A stretch of 64,000 bases of DNA from Bactericera cockerelli (GCA_024516035.1 CM044960.1:20600668-20664667); one strand, 5' to 3'. Shown: positions 26,435 through 38,082, numbered from the stretch's first letter. A program made the numbers and translations. Notes: generated by a model from the letters alone, not told the origin.

Positions 26435-26587
26435 CATGCGGTTGATGCGTACAAACTGCTCCGGACTAGAGGCCCAGGGTGGCAGCTCCACATGGCTGAT
26501 GTTCACATTGTCCTCAGTCCTGCCCAGGCAGTACCCGTTGCTATTCACCAGCATCTCCGGGAGGAAGAACAGCTCGGGAATCAGCTC
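26435..26587 (-). CDS. rg: Neurobeachin/LRBA exon, BEACH '[13 protein letters not shown]' segment
   Basis: 153-bp exon of 51 whole codons from [13 protein letters not shown] through [19 protein letters not shown] to [17 protein letters not shown]. The ELIPE..FLPE and LPPWA motifs are diagnostic of BEACH domains. Acceptor GTGTGCAG and donor GTGAG are both good. Phase 0 at both ends joins VK of the exon at 27926 to ALE of the exon at 25635. No disruption. Confidence 0.97.
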
Positions 26588-26952
26588 CTGCACACATGAA
26601 TACAATCAGGGCATAAGTAGTACTTCATTTCACATTATTTTCTTTCTCTTAAGATAAGTATTTCGAAGCCATTTGACAGCCGTATAAGCCGTATTTATGA
26701 ACAGAAAACGCTGTTCGAGCATGGTCTGAAGCATGATTTCCTTTAATATTATTGGCCAATACCTTGCTTGAGACATTGCTCTGACAAAATTCCCTGTTCA
26801 TAAATACGGGTGTGAGTGTTTCATAGCTGTTTCTAGTTCGCAGCCATGAAATAGCTGCTACTTTAGACGTTTGTGGTCTGTGTTGAAGCTTGCCTATTTC
26901 GTAACTGTGCCTTCTTTCTGATGTGAGAGATGTGACACAATACCTCCAATTT

Positions 26953-27181
26953 GCCAGCGTCGATGGCATGTTGAATACACCGGTTCCCTTCAGAACACCG
27001 AAGTTAAGCGACATCCAGCGAGGTTAAGACTTGGATGGGTGACCATTCAAATTCTCTAATTCTCGTGAGGTCAATGTGAGTAGCAGGTTTGTGAGTTCCC
27101 TGCGAATGGAGGGTAAAACCCCCGTCGTGATATGACCATGGCAGTTGAAAGCGACGTTAAACCCCACTTAAAAAAAAAAAA
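26953..27181 (+). mobile_element. 5S rRNA-derived SINE, full length
   Basis: The first 90 bases follow 5S rRNA: the start GCCAGCGTCGAT, then 'gaatacaccggttc', 'caccgaagttaagcgacatc' and 'ggttaagacttggatgggtg', i.e. the internal A-box, intermediate element and C-box of the type 1 Pol III promoter. A body follows with 'gtgagtagcaggtttgtgag', 'gcgaatggagggtaaaaccc' and 'ttgaaagcgacgtta', then an A-tail. Perfect direct repeats of about 14 bp (ATACCTCCAATTTG type) flank it at 26939-26953 and 27182-27196, so it is a complete, fairly recent target-primed insertion. It lies in the intron between the exons at 26587 and 27926. Confidence 0.93.
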
Positions 27182-27527
27182 AATACCTCCAATTTGGGTG
27201 CTAGGTCAACAACCTTACAAACAACCAAATTATGAATATCTACAATTTTCTTGTCAGCTCCAGGGTTCGAACCACTGAGCTAATTTTCCGATCAGTGGTA
27301 AACTATTATTTATATACGTTTTAAAAATACAAATACGTAACTTAGGTTAGAAATTAATATGAAACAGCAGCACCTTTGAGTTTTATTAGAAGTACATATT
27401 AGAAAATCCATTTGAGTAAATGTGTAAGTAACTGAACACATTGCATAATTATATCATTCATGTCTAAGACCAGGCGTAACATAGCTGTCAAGCACAGAAC
27501 ACATCAGTGAGAAGTTGAAGTGGCATG

Positions 27528-27712
27528 TTAATTTTTATTTATTTAGAAACTCTTCATTAGTACAACATATATACAGACAAATAATGGTAAAAATTAAATA
27601 TAAATATTGACAATAATAATAAAGTAAACAAGAAAAAAAAATATATATACATATGTCCTAACTAAAGGGCGGGGTTATTGCCTATGGCAATCTCTTCCAC
27701 CCAACCCTTATC
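27528..27712 (-). repeat. Truncated LINE 3' end, copy c
   Basis: Minus strand: signature 'gggtggaagagattgccata', 'ggcaataaccccgccctttag', a long T-rich tail and AATAAATAAAAA at the end. Intronic, 3' of the exon at 27926. Confidence 0.7.
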
Positions 27713-27925
27713 AGTATCAATCAGTATAATCAGAAAAGTGAGAAGTTGTACCAGATGTACATGAATATCAGAACATACCTGGACAGCTGTTTCGAGCTTA
27801 TTTGCTCTCATCAGCAGGTAATAGTTCTGAGTATCAATGCCATCAACTGACCTCTCTATTTCAATCAGTATAGATTTTGTTAATGAGGATATTTCTAGTT
27901 CCGTTTGTATTGTCTTTGCTCTCAC

Positions 27926-28045
27926 CTTCACATCTGACGTGTCCCGCTGGCAGTTTTTCCACGCCAGGGAGATGGATGAGAAGAGGCGGTTGGGATGGTC
28001 AAACTTGCCATCCTGCAGAGCCAAATACATGGTGGTGAACGGCTC
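27926..28045 (-). CDS. rg: Neurobeachin/LRBA exon, BEACH '[13 protein letters not shown]' segment
   Basis: 120-bp exon of 40 whole codons from [20 protein letters not shown] through [15 protein letters not shown] to TSDVK. The (K/R)FDHP(D/N)R.F and CQRDTSDVK motifs are typical of the neurobeachin/LRBA branch. Acceptor CTCCCCAG and donor GTGAG. Phase 0 at both ends. No disruption. Confidence 0.97.
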
Positions 28046-28545
28046 CTGGGGAGTGAGAGGGATCAGGTAAGTATAAAGTCGTATTTTTCTTTCTAACTAA
28101 AAAAAATTTCCTGGTTAGGTTTTTTCCAAATATTTCCATTTTATTCCAAGGTCATTCGTGAAAGAAAAATGCGTGTGGTTACTTTTAAAGATAAACAATG
28201 GACTTAACCTATAAAAGAACTGGAAGCAAGAATTTTCTACTTCCACTTTGGTTAACTTTGGAAGTGGAAATTTTTCCTCTTCCAAAAGAAAAATGACTTG
28301 CTTCCAGTTTGGTTCGTTTTATTCCCGTTTGGTTAACTTTGGTTAGAAAGAAAAATACGGCATAAGAGGTGCCAGCCAAGACGTAATTTGTAATTTATTT
28401 GCATTAATAATTATACATAATAGGTAACATATATTTAATGCGACTACCCCACACTAAGGGGATGCAGTCCTCTTGTTTTGTGGGCTAGTTTCATTTCTTA
28501 AAATAGTTTTTTTTTTAAGTCTAACTTCTTTCACAACCTAATCAA

Positions 28546-28699
28546 CCGACCTCAGTAGCTTGATCGATAAGGCGGCGGTCTTGTAACCTGGAGGTCGGTG
28601 GTTCAAGTCCCGGTTTCAGAGAAAATTTTAGTAAAGCGAATTTGAGTAGTTGTGACATCACGAAAGTGATTAACACAAATATGATGAAAAAAAAAAAAT
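28546..28699 (+). repeat. tRNA-headed SINE, family C, plus copy
   Basis: Head 'accgacctcagtagcttgat' with B-box 'ggttcaagtcccgg', body 'tttgagtagttgtgacatca', and an A-rich end. Counterpart of the minus copy at 26271. Confidence 0.8.
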
Positions 28700-28929
28700 A
28701 TTATAACAAACCACTTTTATACTTATTTCCACATTACGTACTGCTTTTATTTGTGTCTTTCCAGTGATGTTCAGGATGATGCAAATAAAAATGACTGAGA
28801 CGCCACCTTTCTAACAGTAGATTTGTTCCTTGTTTCATAGATCGGAAACCAGAATTTCGCTAGTATCCCCGATTTGATTAGTGTTTTAAAATAAAACAAA
28901 ATAAATAGAATGGTCTAATTTGTCCTGAT

Positions 28930-30000
28930 TATTAATAATATTAAACACTTTATTGGATATAAAAAGACAATACATATACAGGGTGAGCATAAAGTCTCAC
29001 CCCACCCCCGTATCTCGAGAATGGCTGAAAATACAAGAAAACGCAAAAAACCGTATTCCTTAATTTTTAGGGGAATTAATTTTCAGCCAAAAAAAAATTG
29101 CCTACACGGCCCCAGTCAGGCTGGGCATGGACCAACTTTAAAATCTTAAATAGAATGGTATGTCTTGTGGCATATTGTTTTAAAGGTCTCATTGAGAAAA
29201 ATTCATTACAACAAATTTCAGTGAGCTACAACTTACCGTTCTTGAGATACAGGCTCGGACGTCCTGCGTAATATCCATATACTTTGACCTATAACTCGTA
29301 AACCGTAAATTATAGAAAAATGAAATTTGTTGATAATCCTTATGACAAGCCCTGTCGAAAAAAGTATAACTCGACATACTCTGTTGATATAAGTTTCTGG
29401 TCGGTTTCGTCAGCCAGCCGAACGAACAGTCCGAAAAATTTTAACGAAAAAACAAATCAAGTTTTGAATTGTTTGAAAGTTCTTGCCATAAGGAGTTATT
29501 ATCAACAAATTTCATTTTCTGAAATTTACGGTCAACGAGTTATAGGTCAAAATATTTGTATATAACGCAGGACGTCCGAGCCTGTATTTCAAGAACGGTA
29601 AGTTGTAGCTCACTGAAATTTAATGTAATGAAATTCTCTCTATGAGACCTTTAAAACAGTATGCCACAAGACATACCATTCTATTTAAGATTTTAAAGTT
29701 GGTCCATGCCCAGCCTGACTGGGGCCCTATAGGCAATTTTTTTTTTTTTGGCTTTAAATTAATCTCCACAACAATTAAGGAATACGGGTTTTTGCGTTTT
29801 CTTGTATTTTCAGCCATTCTCGAGATACGGGGGGTGGGGTGAGACTTTATGCTCACCCTGTATACAGTAAAAATAATTATTAAAACAATGGAAACAATAT
29901 ATACAATAGAAAGGAAAAAGAATAGAAACATATAAATAACCATATGTCCTAACACTATAGGGCGGGGTTATTGCCTATTGCAATCTCTTCCACCCAACGT
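28930..30000 (-). repeat. Truncated LINE 3' end, copy d, split by a foldback element
   Basis: On the minus strand the signature at 29940-30000 leads into an AT-rich tail that is interrupted at 29860. It resumes at 28978 with CCAATAAAG and an ATT-rich end. The insert is the foldback element at 28979-29860. Confidence 0.7.
28979..29860. mobile_element. 882-bp foldback element, copy 2
   Basis: Same ends and length as the copy at 22355, with TA on both sides. Mutually inverted arms surround a unique centre. It sits in the AT-rich tail of LINE copy d. Confidence 0.87.
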
Positions 30001-30151
30001 ATTGATCGTTTCTATTCAACCTTGAATAAAAAGTGTACTATCTAATTAGAAAATGGTGCAGATTTGCAGAAGTTTTACTGATATGGATTACTTACCACCC
30101 TATTATTTTGGATTTGCTCTACCAATTCCTAAGTTACAATCAACTCACCAA

Positions 30152-30400
30152 GCCTCCGTGGTGTAATGCTTGTGACTACTGCCCGTAGTCCAGAGGTCTC
30201 GAGTTCGACTCCCGGTTGGGGCAGACTTTCGAAGAAAATTCTGACCCTTCCAAACACGTGAGGCTGGCACTTCCGGCCCTACCCAGGCTGGGTGAGGTTA
30301 ATGTGGGTAGCTGGTACGATTCCCAGCGAATGGAGGGTAAAATCCCCGTCCTGACTATCTCAAAATCAGGACGTAAAAACCGAATAGAATCAACTGGTCA
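30152..30400 (+). repeat. tRNA-headed SINE, family B, copy 1
   Basis: Head 'gcctccgtggtgtaatgctt' with B-box 'gagttcgactcccgg' and acceptor-like end 'ggttggggca'. The core reads 'cccaggctgggtgaggttaa', 'tgtgggtagctggtacgatt' and 'cagcgaatggagggtaaaat'. This core is also in the 5S-headed SINE. Confidence 0.87.
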
Positions 30401-30495
30401 CAATAGATCTAATTAGGTCGCAGTGTTAATTGTAAGGGTTTCACTGAAAACCCTGCAACCAGGTCAGATAATAATAAAAAATAATAACAACTCAC

Positions 30496-30636
30496 CACCC
30501 GGACCAGCCAGTTGAGGACGTAGACAGCAGTGGAGTAGTGGGTGCCATAGTGGAAGGGCTTGATGTTCTCATGCTCCCAGCTGTTGTACCTCTCCTCAAA
30601 GTAAGCCATACGGCTGGGGTTCAGGGCGCCTATGGG
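30496..30636 (-). CDS. rg: Neurobeachin/LRBA exon, BEACH '[16 protein letters not shown]' segment
   Basis: 141-bp exon of 47 whole codons from [20 protein letters not shown] through [14 protein letters not shown] to [13 protein letters not shown]. The PF.YG.HYS motif is characteristic of BEACH domains. Acceptor TTCCCAG and donor GTGAG. In frame with SK of the exon at 31173 and EPF of the exon at 28045. No disruption. Confidence 0.97.
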
Positions 30637-30746
30637 CTGGGAACAGACACACATACCAATAAGTGAAACGCTGTTTTTGAAGTACATGTTATTTATAATT
30701 GAATAAGTAGTTGTGCCCAAATCCCGATAATTTATTATTATGATGA

Positions 30747-30975
30747 TAAAAATAATACCTATCGCCTTATTTATTGTGCCTTACAAAAACTAATGGGTTA
30801 TATCCGTCGATTCGTAAAAAAAAAAAAATAAAAAATAATAATAATGAATTAATGACTAATAAATCCCATTATTATTCCAGCAGTAAGCTACAGATGAGAG
30901 GAGAACTTTTCATGCCCCGGCTTGGTTTCGAGCACGCGACCTCTGGATTACCAGAACGACGCTTTGACCATGGGG

Positions 30976-30982
<7 letters not shown>
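30747..30982 (-). repeat. tRNA-headed SINE, family A, minus copy
   Basis: Minus strand: head ending 'gaggtcgcgtgctcgaaacc', body 'agcttactgctggaataata', and an ATT-rich tail. Internal A-rich expansion at 30814-30850. Confidence 0.7.
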
Positions 30983-31319
<337 letters not shown>

Positions 31320-31382
31320 TTATGTAAATGCCAAGTAAAATTTTATGGCTGGGCTTGATTAAATATTATTATTATTATGAAA

Positions 31383-31505
31383 TGCTTTATTATATACAAA
31401 ATAAAATGGAAACAATAGAAACAATAAAATGGAAAGACATAGATGAATACATATGTCCTATCTAAAGGGCGGGGTTATTACTTATGGCAATTTCTTCCAC
31501 CCAAC
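31383..31505 (-). repeat. Truncated LINE 3' end, copy e
   Basis: Minus strand: signature near 31500, then 'ggacatatgtattcatctat', ending with AATAAAG and an AAT repeat. About 100 bp upstream of the exon at 31285. Confidence 0.7.
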
Positions 31506-31959
31506 CCCATATAAATAGATCACCATTCAGCACTAAAGAGTCTAAAGATATGAATGCTGCATTACAGATGAGAATTGCACTAGAAGATGAAGGATGTAAC
31601 CGTTGTTGATGTCATTAATTCCAAGTCCTTGAAAACACTGTACAATGTATCCCCAAAAAAAACTTTTCGCAGTATAAAAATATACCCGCCAAATGTTGGT
31701 GCCCCACTTTATCTTCACTTTCCTATCGTTCACTAAACTTTGTTACCAACCACTATTCTTAAGAAATTTAGTGCTGTCATAGAGATAAATATTAATCCTC
31801 ATTGTTTCCCGACTTTTTCTCCTATAGTTATTAACTCATTTCAAATTGCTCTCATTAAGACAATTGTTAATTGGTGGCTTTGACCCAATTCGTTCCATTA
31901 TCATTTGTTTTTTTTCTGTATGAATGAGGATATAGCCACAGAGGAAGCTTTCTAAGATG

Positions 31960-32090
31960 CATTTTTTTTTTCAATTTGGGTTTAACGTCGCTTATAACTG
32001 CATTGTCATATCACGACGGGATTGTTACCTTCCATTCGTAGGAAATCACAAACCTGCTACCCAAAATAACCTCACCCAGCTTGGGTACTA
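31960..32090 (-). repeat. SINE core and tail, 5S-SINE type
   Basis: Minus strand core and end as at 8635 ('tttgtgatttcctacgaatg', 'gcgacgttaaacccaaattg') with an A-tail (T-run at 31961-31970 on the plus strand). The head is missing. Confidence 0.75.
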
Positions 32091-34369
32091 TAAAATATTA
32101 AGGAACTGACCATTTTGTAAATAAACACAAAGTATTACCGAGGTATAAGATAGTCTAGGCATTAGTAATTGTCAAAGTGACCATTACTGACCATAAAGAA
32201 TTTCAGAACAGAAAATGTCAGTCTGAGAAATTATTTATTCTCTCGGATAGGTAATATTCCCCCATTCTAAGTGAGATATTTTCAAAGACATAGAACGACA
32301 CAAGAGAAATACCCTCATTAGCACGAGCTCTGTTTTCTATTCAGATATCTCAGTCTCAGTGTTGTCAAAATAAATGAGTGGATAAATTGAAATTCATTCA
32401 AGCAATATGTGTCTCATAATAACAGGGGAACTGCCTATAGAGTCAGGTCACTTAATATTCCCGGCGGTTCTGCGGCACTGACGCTAAAGTGACTTTCTTA
32501 CAAAAGCTATGTGCTGACCCCTGACTACTAAAGAACATGCACTTGATGTGCTAAATACTGATGAACGATGTACAAACAAGAAGTTGATTTAACATAATCC
32601 TGAAATAGATTTAACGTTCCATGAATCAATAAATACGAAATGTAACGAAGACGCCCCTGGGATGGTTTATATTTATCTGTTGTTTTATTTTGTTTCTTAA
32701 TTTACACTGATAATTATTGTTTTAATCACATTATAAACTTACTCTTCACACATGCTCTGGTTTATGAGAGTCAGTTTGGCGTTCTGCTTCATTTATGACT
32801 TATTTTATCGTCGCTTTTATGGTCCACATAAATACCACGGCCCTAATGTTACTCCGGGGACCAGCCTGCGCTGTCTAAGACATAAAGTACTCAGGGAGCA
32901 GACGGAGAGAAGTAGACGAGTCTGCGATTATTCTGATATTAAATTCACATTGAAAGAAAGCTTCTCAATTGAGGGGTCATGAGACTCAGAATCGATTTTT
33001 TTTTATTCTTATTATGATTTTCAACTTGCATTAAAAGACATATTTAGTGAGCTTTCTATTTCAGTTTTATTTGAACAGACGAAAAAAGGTACGTCTCCAC
33101 GGAAGTACAGTGAACGCTCCACTGCGACAACTATTTGTACGCCAAGTCGTGCCCCCAGCACCCGTTGTTCTAATGGGAGTGATAGCACGCAATTAACACC
33201 ACGGTGTTCTCGAGATACAAGAGAGTGAGGTGACAAGGAGCGGGGGTACGAATATCCTGTGGGGATGACGAGGACTGAGATGGTGCGCTGTCTCAATTAA
33301 AATTACATCTCTCTGTCATCGAAACCTACAGCGGAAGTGTAGCTGTTGGCGCCTGGTCTCAGAATGGGGTAGATCAGATTTGGGACGCTCGTTGTGCCAA
33401 GAAGTAGTGTTGAGTTCACCTCTCTCAGATATCACATATAGCCACATAATTTTATTTATTTGAATAATTTATATGTAAAAATAAATAATTTTGAATGGCT
33501 CAACCAAATTTGCTATTTATTTCTACAAACATTTGCAAAAACAATTTCATGAATGAACTATATTGGTATTTGGTTAAAACCATTCCATGAACGGTAGATA
33601 AACGAAGATTAATTATAATTATGTGTCAATTTTAAAAATAGGATCATTTTAAATACCAGAATAAGAATCGCTAGCAAACCACCAATAGATGTTTATGATG
33701 TACACATTATTATTCAGTGATATCTCTGTTCAGTGGACCAGTCGTAAATTAGTGTCAAAAGGTTATGCCACTCGCCTGATGTTAGGTAGATACAAATAGA
33801 GGAACAAAGTTGACCAAAAAGAAATTAGAGAAAACCCTTTATTGAGGAGATATTCAAGTCCTTTGACATGTTGCTCCATAATAATAAATTTTTCAGTATA
33901 TTCGTCCCAAACAAGATCCACCCACACAAGATTCATTTCATGTAAAGTACTATGCTCAATTTATTTCCAACATAGATTTAATGTTCTTGTGTTGTTGCTC
34001 CTCTTGTTTTGCAAGTCATTCTTAATAAGTACATAAATCAAGTGTGAGGATATACACTCTCTCTAATTGTGTTAATAATGTATAAATATTAGTCAATATA
34101 AAACTAGAACCAAGCTTGTGAGTGAAACCTGGGAGTTGAGAATAGGAGACGTATTCGTGATTCATGAAATATCTATCGAAACGTAAATATCACAATAGAA
34201 CACATTTGTAATTTGTTAAACTTAAAACCAGAGTTTCCTACACCATAAATTAAGGGTTTGGATTTTATTAAACTTGATGATTTTGGTGGTTGTTGTTGTA
34301 ATAGTAGCTACGTTTCGACGGTCTCTAATCGGGTGGGTAAGTCATAGTTTTCACACTAGTCTATCCAAC
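32091..34369. other. Intron sequence, no exon recognised
   Basis: The frames at 32752-32982 and 33021-33296 have no family motifs or splice borders I trust. No repeat was recognised. Confidence 0.55.
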
Positions 34370-34514
34370 GGGCCGAATTATAAAACAAGATTAAATTTAA
34401 GCCAGACTGTCCCTCAACTCAGGTTATAGTGCTCTGTGATTGGTGGAATATTCGACTTGACAGCGCGTCTTGCTTTTTAAACTGTAATCTGTAATCCTGT
34501 TTCATAATTTAGCC
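34370..34514. mobile_element. Small inverted-repeat MITE, copy 1
   Basis: Starts 'gggccgaattataaaacaag' and ends with its near reverse complement 'cctgtttcataatttagccc'. Relatives at 38912-39032 and, partly, 12563-12650. About 145 bp, non-coding. Confidence 0.65.
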
Positions 34515-35401
34515 CTACGAGTATTTTACAGAATGATTCCATGCCCATCTCACCTTGAGGACTTCAGTTTGGTAAGAAAAGGAGTGTAAAAACTAACTCT
34601 GAAGCGAGGATTATAAAATCTTTGTTTGCGAGGAGTAAAACATTGTTCAATTTTGGAAATCAGGAGGCCTGATAAATAATTGAAATAATCACCCTTCTCA
34701 AGGAATGCCCAAATTTCAACTGGAAATTTATTTTGCTAATTGGTGAGAGAGTTTGAGTTGCTTTAAACTGTCACGTCTAATTTCCCTTCTAAAGTGAAAA
34801 CTTGTGAAGCGCTTCACTTTGATCTGGGAGCCAAAATAATATTTGTATTTTTTTTTTTTTAATTCAGCCCCCTCCCTCTCTCCCTCTCGCACAAACGCAT
34901 GTACCAAGGCGTTAAGATACATGTGTCGCATAGAGCGCCGTGTATCTATGTACAATTGTACATGAGATGTATGTACGTATGATTAAGTTGTAGCTACGGC
35001 GTGAAATATTTGGCAGCTCCCGGGAGCATTACGTACTCGCAGCGAGTAATCGGTTGTGACAGTGATGAGTGGTCCGCTGCATGCTGAGGGACAGTGATGT
35101 AGTGCATGCAGGCATGCTCATGCTCTGGAGTACGCATTGGTTTCAAAATATCCACAGTTTGATTCTCCCAAGAAAACAGCCTTATCAAAATTAGTTTGAG
35201 AAAAAAACCCCTCGTTAGAAACTTTAGAGAAATGAAAAATGTAATTTTTGGTAGGCACTAGGTACGTACTCTGTACTCGTTTGTTCAATAAAATTGGCTG
35301 ACAGTAATTTTGCTAACTATATTCGCTTTTTACTAAATTTAAGTCGGACCTCTTATTACGAAGTCAGACCAATAGGAACTTCTCAGCCAGACAGTTATCA
35401 T
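34515..35401. other. Intron sequence, no exon recognised
   Basis: The minus-strand frames at 34728-34955 and 34994-35188 are unrecognised. A palindromic 'tgtacaattgtaca' lies near 34951. Nothing else is seen. Confidence 0.5.
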
Positions 35402-35571
35402 TTAACCTCTTCGCGCCCAACACCAATTTTTGTTTTGTAGTACAAAGTGACCGGTGGCCTCGCCCGAGGACAAACATTTTAAGCTACTTGGTAGTATAAA
35501 TTTTTAGCTTGGGCACTTAGGACTATAAAATAAATGTCCTCTTACGAGGACATTGGGCGCGAAGAGGTTAA
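35402..35571. mobile_element. 170-bp TTAA MITE (piggyBac-like)
   Basis: Ends TTAACCTCTTCGCGCCCAA and its exact reverse complement (19 bp), with TTAA at both borders. A short secondary inverted repeat lies inside ('gaggacaaac' and 'gtcctcttacgaggaca'). No transposase. Confidence 0.85.
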
Positions 35572-35587
35572 ATCATACATAAATACA

Positions 35588-35936
35588 GCCTCCGTGGCGT
35601 AATGGTTGTGACTACTGCCCGTAGTCCAGAGTTCCCGAGTTCAACTCCCGGCTGGGGCAGACTTTTCGAAGAAAATTCCATCCAAACACGTGAGGCTGGC
35701 ATTTCCGGCCCTACCCAGGCTGGGTGAGGTTAATGTGGGTAGCTGGTACGATTCCCAGCGAATGGAGGGTAAAACCCCCGTCCTAATCCAGGACGTTAAA
35801 TCAAATAGAATCGTTGGCGTTAGGAAGGGCATCCAGCCGTAAAAAATGTGCCAAAACCAATCAACCTCAACTATGAGGTTGAACAACGTCGACCCTGCTT
35901 GAGCGGGATAAGACAGAGTAAAAGAAGAAGAAGAAG
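35588..35936 (+). repeat. tRNA-headed SINE, family B, full-length copy 2
   Basis: Same head and core as 30152, then an extended 3' part with 'ggcgttaggaagggcatcca', 'gcctgcttgagcgggataag'-like text and a GAA-repeat tail. The 'ggaagggcatcc' tail block resembles one I know from RTE-type LINE 3' ends and their SINEs, so mobilisation by an RTE LINE is a reasonable inference. The tail ends six bases from the exon at 35943. Confidence 0.87.
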
Positions 35937-35942
35937 ACTCAC

Positions 35943-36161
35943 CTGCTATCGTGTTGAGGAACATGAGGTACTCAAAGTTGGAGATCTCGCGTCGCTGCCA
36001 CTTCTGGGTCATGTTGGAGTTCCTCATGAGCTGGCGGGGAGACATCATGGAGGCGCGTCTGGTCTGGGGGAGGCCGTACTTGATGCCCACGCCCACGCGT
36101 GGGAGAGCTTTGATCACGCGCTTCACCGTGGCCTGGTCGGGGAACGCCAGCAGGATGGAGG
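35943..36161 (-). CDS. rg: Neurobeachin/LRBA exon, end of PH-like domain into BEACH
   Basis: 219-bp exon: two bases finish a Thr codon, then 72 codons and one spare base. Segments: [20 protein letters not shown] and [15 protein letters not shown] (end of the PH-like domain and linker), then [20 protein letters not shown] and LNTIA (entry to BEACH). [17 protein letters not shown] is the family signature. Acceptor CCCCTCAG and donor GTGAG. A SINE tail ends six bases beyond the donor and a LINE tail begins within about 40 bp of the acceptor. Confidence 0.97.
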
Positions 36162-36198
36162 CTGAGGGGAGGGAAGGGGAGATTAGGGGGGAGCCAGA

Positions 36199-36365
36199 AG
36201 AGATTGCCACAGGCAATAAACCTGTCCTTTAGGTAGGACATTATTGTTATTTTCTTTTTTACTTATTTATTTTGTCATTTGTTTGTTTTTTTTTTTCTTT
36301 TCTTTTCTTAATTTTATACTGTTACCATTGTACTTTGATCTCCTAATAAAGCTTAAAAAAAAGGT
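36199..36365 (+). repeat. Truncated LINE 3' end, copy f
   Basis: Signature 'agaagagattgccacaggca', then 'cctgtcctttaggtaggaca', a T-rich segment and AATAAAG plus A-run. Closest relative is 2259-2408. It is antisense to the BEACH gene and starts about 38 bp from an exon. Confidence 0.75.
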
Positions 36366-37014
36366 GCTTAGTATGAGATCACTGAAGATAAACAACTTCC
36401 ATGAAGATTAGGGTTTGGTAGGTTAACAGTAACACTCAAATCAAACTTTCGTTCATTCTAAGAAGCGTTCTCATGAGTCTTAATTTGTTCTTCTCCATTG
36501 AAAAATCCCAGACGCTCTGTAAAGTACAATTTAATAAATTTACTATAATTTTGAAATTTCTAGAGAAGCCTTTCAAGAGATTTCTAGTATGGATAAGAGA
36601 TTCTCCAGTAATTTATAAAGGTTCAAGATCGGATAAAGTTTACTTTGTAATGATTTTATAGTGCAATGTCTTACCCAAATAAAACCAGATGTTTTTCAAA
36701 CCATACAACATGCTTGATATCATAATTCCATTATCATATACCTCCAAGGTAAAGACCACCTATACTACAGAAACTAATACAGATATCATTTCAACAAGGT
36801 CTTGATTTATTACCAAATGAAGGGTAATTATTTCATCGAGGAAAGGGTTGAATTTGAATCACATGACTACTTGAGCCGGAACATTACAAGGGGTCTGAAG
36901 ATTACCACGGTACTTAGCAGTAGGTAATATATGAAGGATGAAGGGATTATTATAGTGGAATTGTGGAGTGCATTGGCCAGAGAAAACTATTTTATTATTA
37001 TTATTATTATTAAA
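36366..37014. other. Intron sequence, no exon recognised
   Basis: The 62-residue plus frame at 36473-36661 is AT-rich and unrecognised. An ATT microsatellite lies at 36990-37013. Confidence 0.55.
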
Positions 37015-38040
37015 CAAGTTGGATCAAGTTTTATTTACAAAATAGTGACATAGAATATACAGGGTGAGCATAAAGTCTCACCCCACCCCCCGTATCTCGA
37101 GAATGGCTAAAATACAATAAAACGCAAAAAACACGTATCCCTTCGATTTTAGGGGGATTAATTTTCAAAGTAAAAGTTTTTGCCTACACGGCCCCAGTCA
37201 GGCTGGGCATGGACCAACTTTAAAATATTAAATATAATGGTATGTCTTGTGGCATATTGTTTTAAAGGTCTCATAGAAAGAAGTTCATCACAACAAATTT
37301 CAGTGAGCTACGACTTACCGCTTTTGAGATACAGGGTCGAATGTCCTGCGTAATGTCCATATATTTTGACTTATAACTCGTTAACCGTAAATTATAAAAA
37401 AATGAAATTTGTTGATAATAACTCCTTATGACAAGCCTTGTCGAAAATGTTATAACTCGACATACTCTGTTGATGTTAGTTTCTGGTCGGTTTCGTCAGC
37501 CAGCAGGACGAACAGTCCGAAAAAATTTAACGAAAAAACAAATCATGTTTTAACTTGTTCGAAAGTTCTTATCATAAGGACTAAGGAGTTATTATCAACA
37601 AATTTCATTTTTCTATAATTTACGGTCAACGAGTTATAGGTCAAAATATATGGATATTACGCAGGACGTCCGACCCTGTATCTCGAGAACGGTAAGTCGT
37701 AGCTCACTGAAATTTGTTGGAAAGGACTTCTCTCTATGAGACCTTTAAAAAAATATGCCACAAGATATACCATTCTATTGAAGATTTTAAAGTTGGTCCA
37801 TCCCCAGCCTGACTGGGGCCGTGTAGGCAATTTTTTTGTGGCTGAAAATTAATCCCCCTAAAATCGAAGCGATACGTGTTTTTGTGTTTTCTTGTATTTT
37901 CAGCCATTCTTGAGATACAGGGGGTGGGGTGAGACTTTATGCTCACCCTGTATACAAATACATAGATATTAAAATTAAGAAAACAAAACTTGATCAAGGG
38001 CGGTGCTAATGCCAACGGCATTCTCTTCCGCACTTTTATT
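37015..38040 (-). repeat. LINE 3' end, copy g, split by a foldback element
   Basis: Minus strand: 'gcggaagagaatgccgttgg', 'cattagcaccgcccttgatc', then an AT tail that is interrupted at 37950. It resumes at 37059 and ends in GTAAATAAAACTTG. The signature is a diverged form of the other copies, so it may be a sister subfamily. Confidence 0.65.
37060..37950. mobile_element. 891-bp foldback element, copy 3
   Basis: Same ends as the copies at 22355 and 28979, TA on both sides, slightly longer through small internal insertions. Inserted in the tail of LINE copy g. Confidence 0.87.
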
Positions 38041-38082
38041 ATACGCATACTATTTGTATGTTTGTTTATCGTTTAAGGTAAA

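Noticed and set aside
35848..36241. Plus-strand ORFs of 93-105 residues
   Set aside because: They are the opposite strand of the well-supported BEACH exon at 35943-36161 plus SINE sequence.
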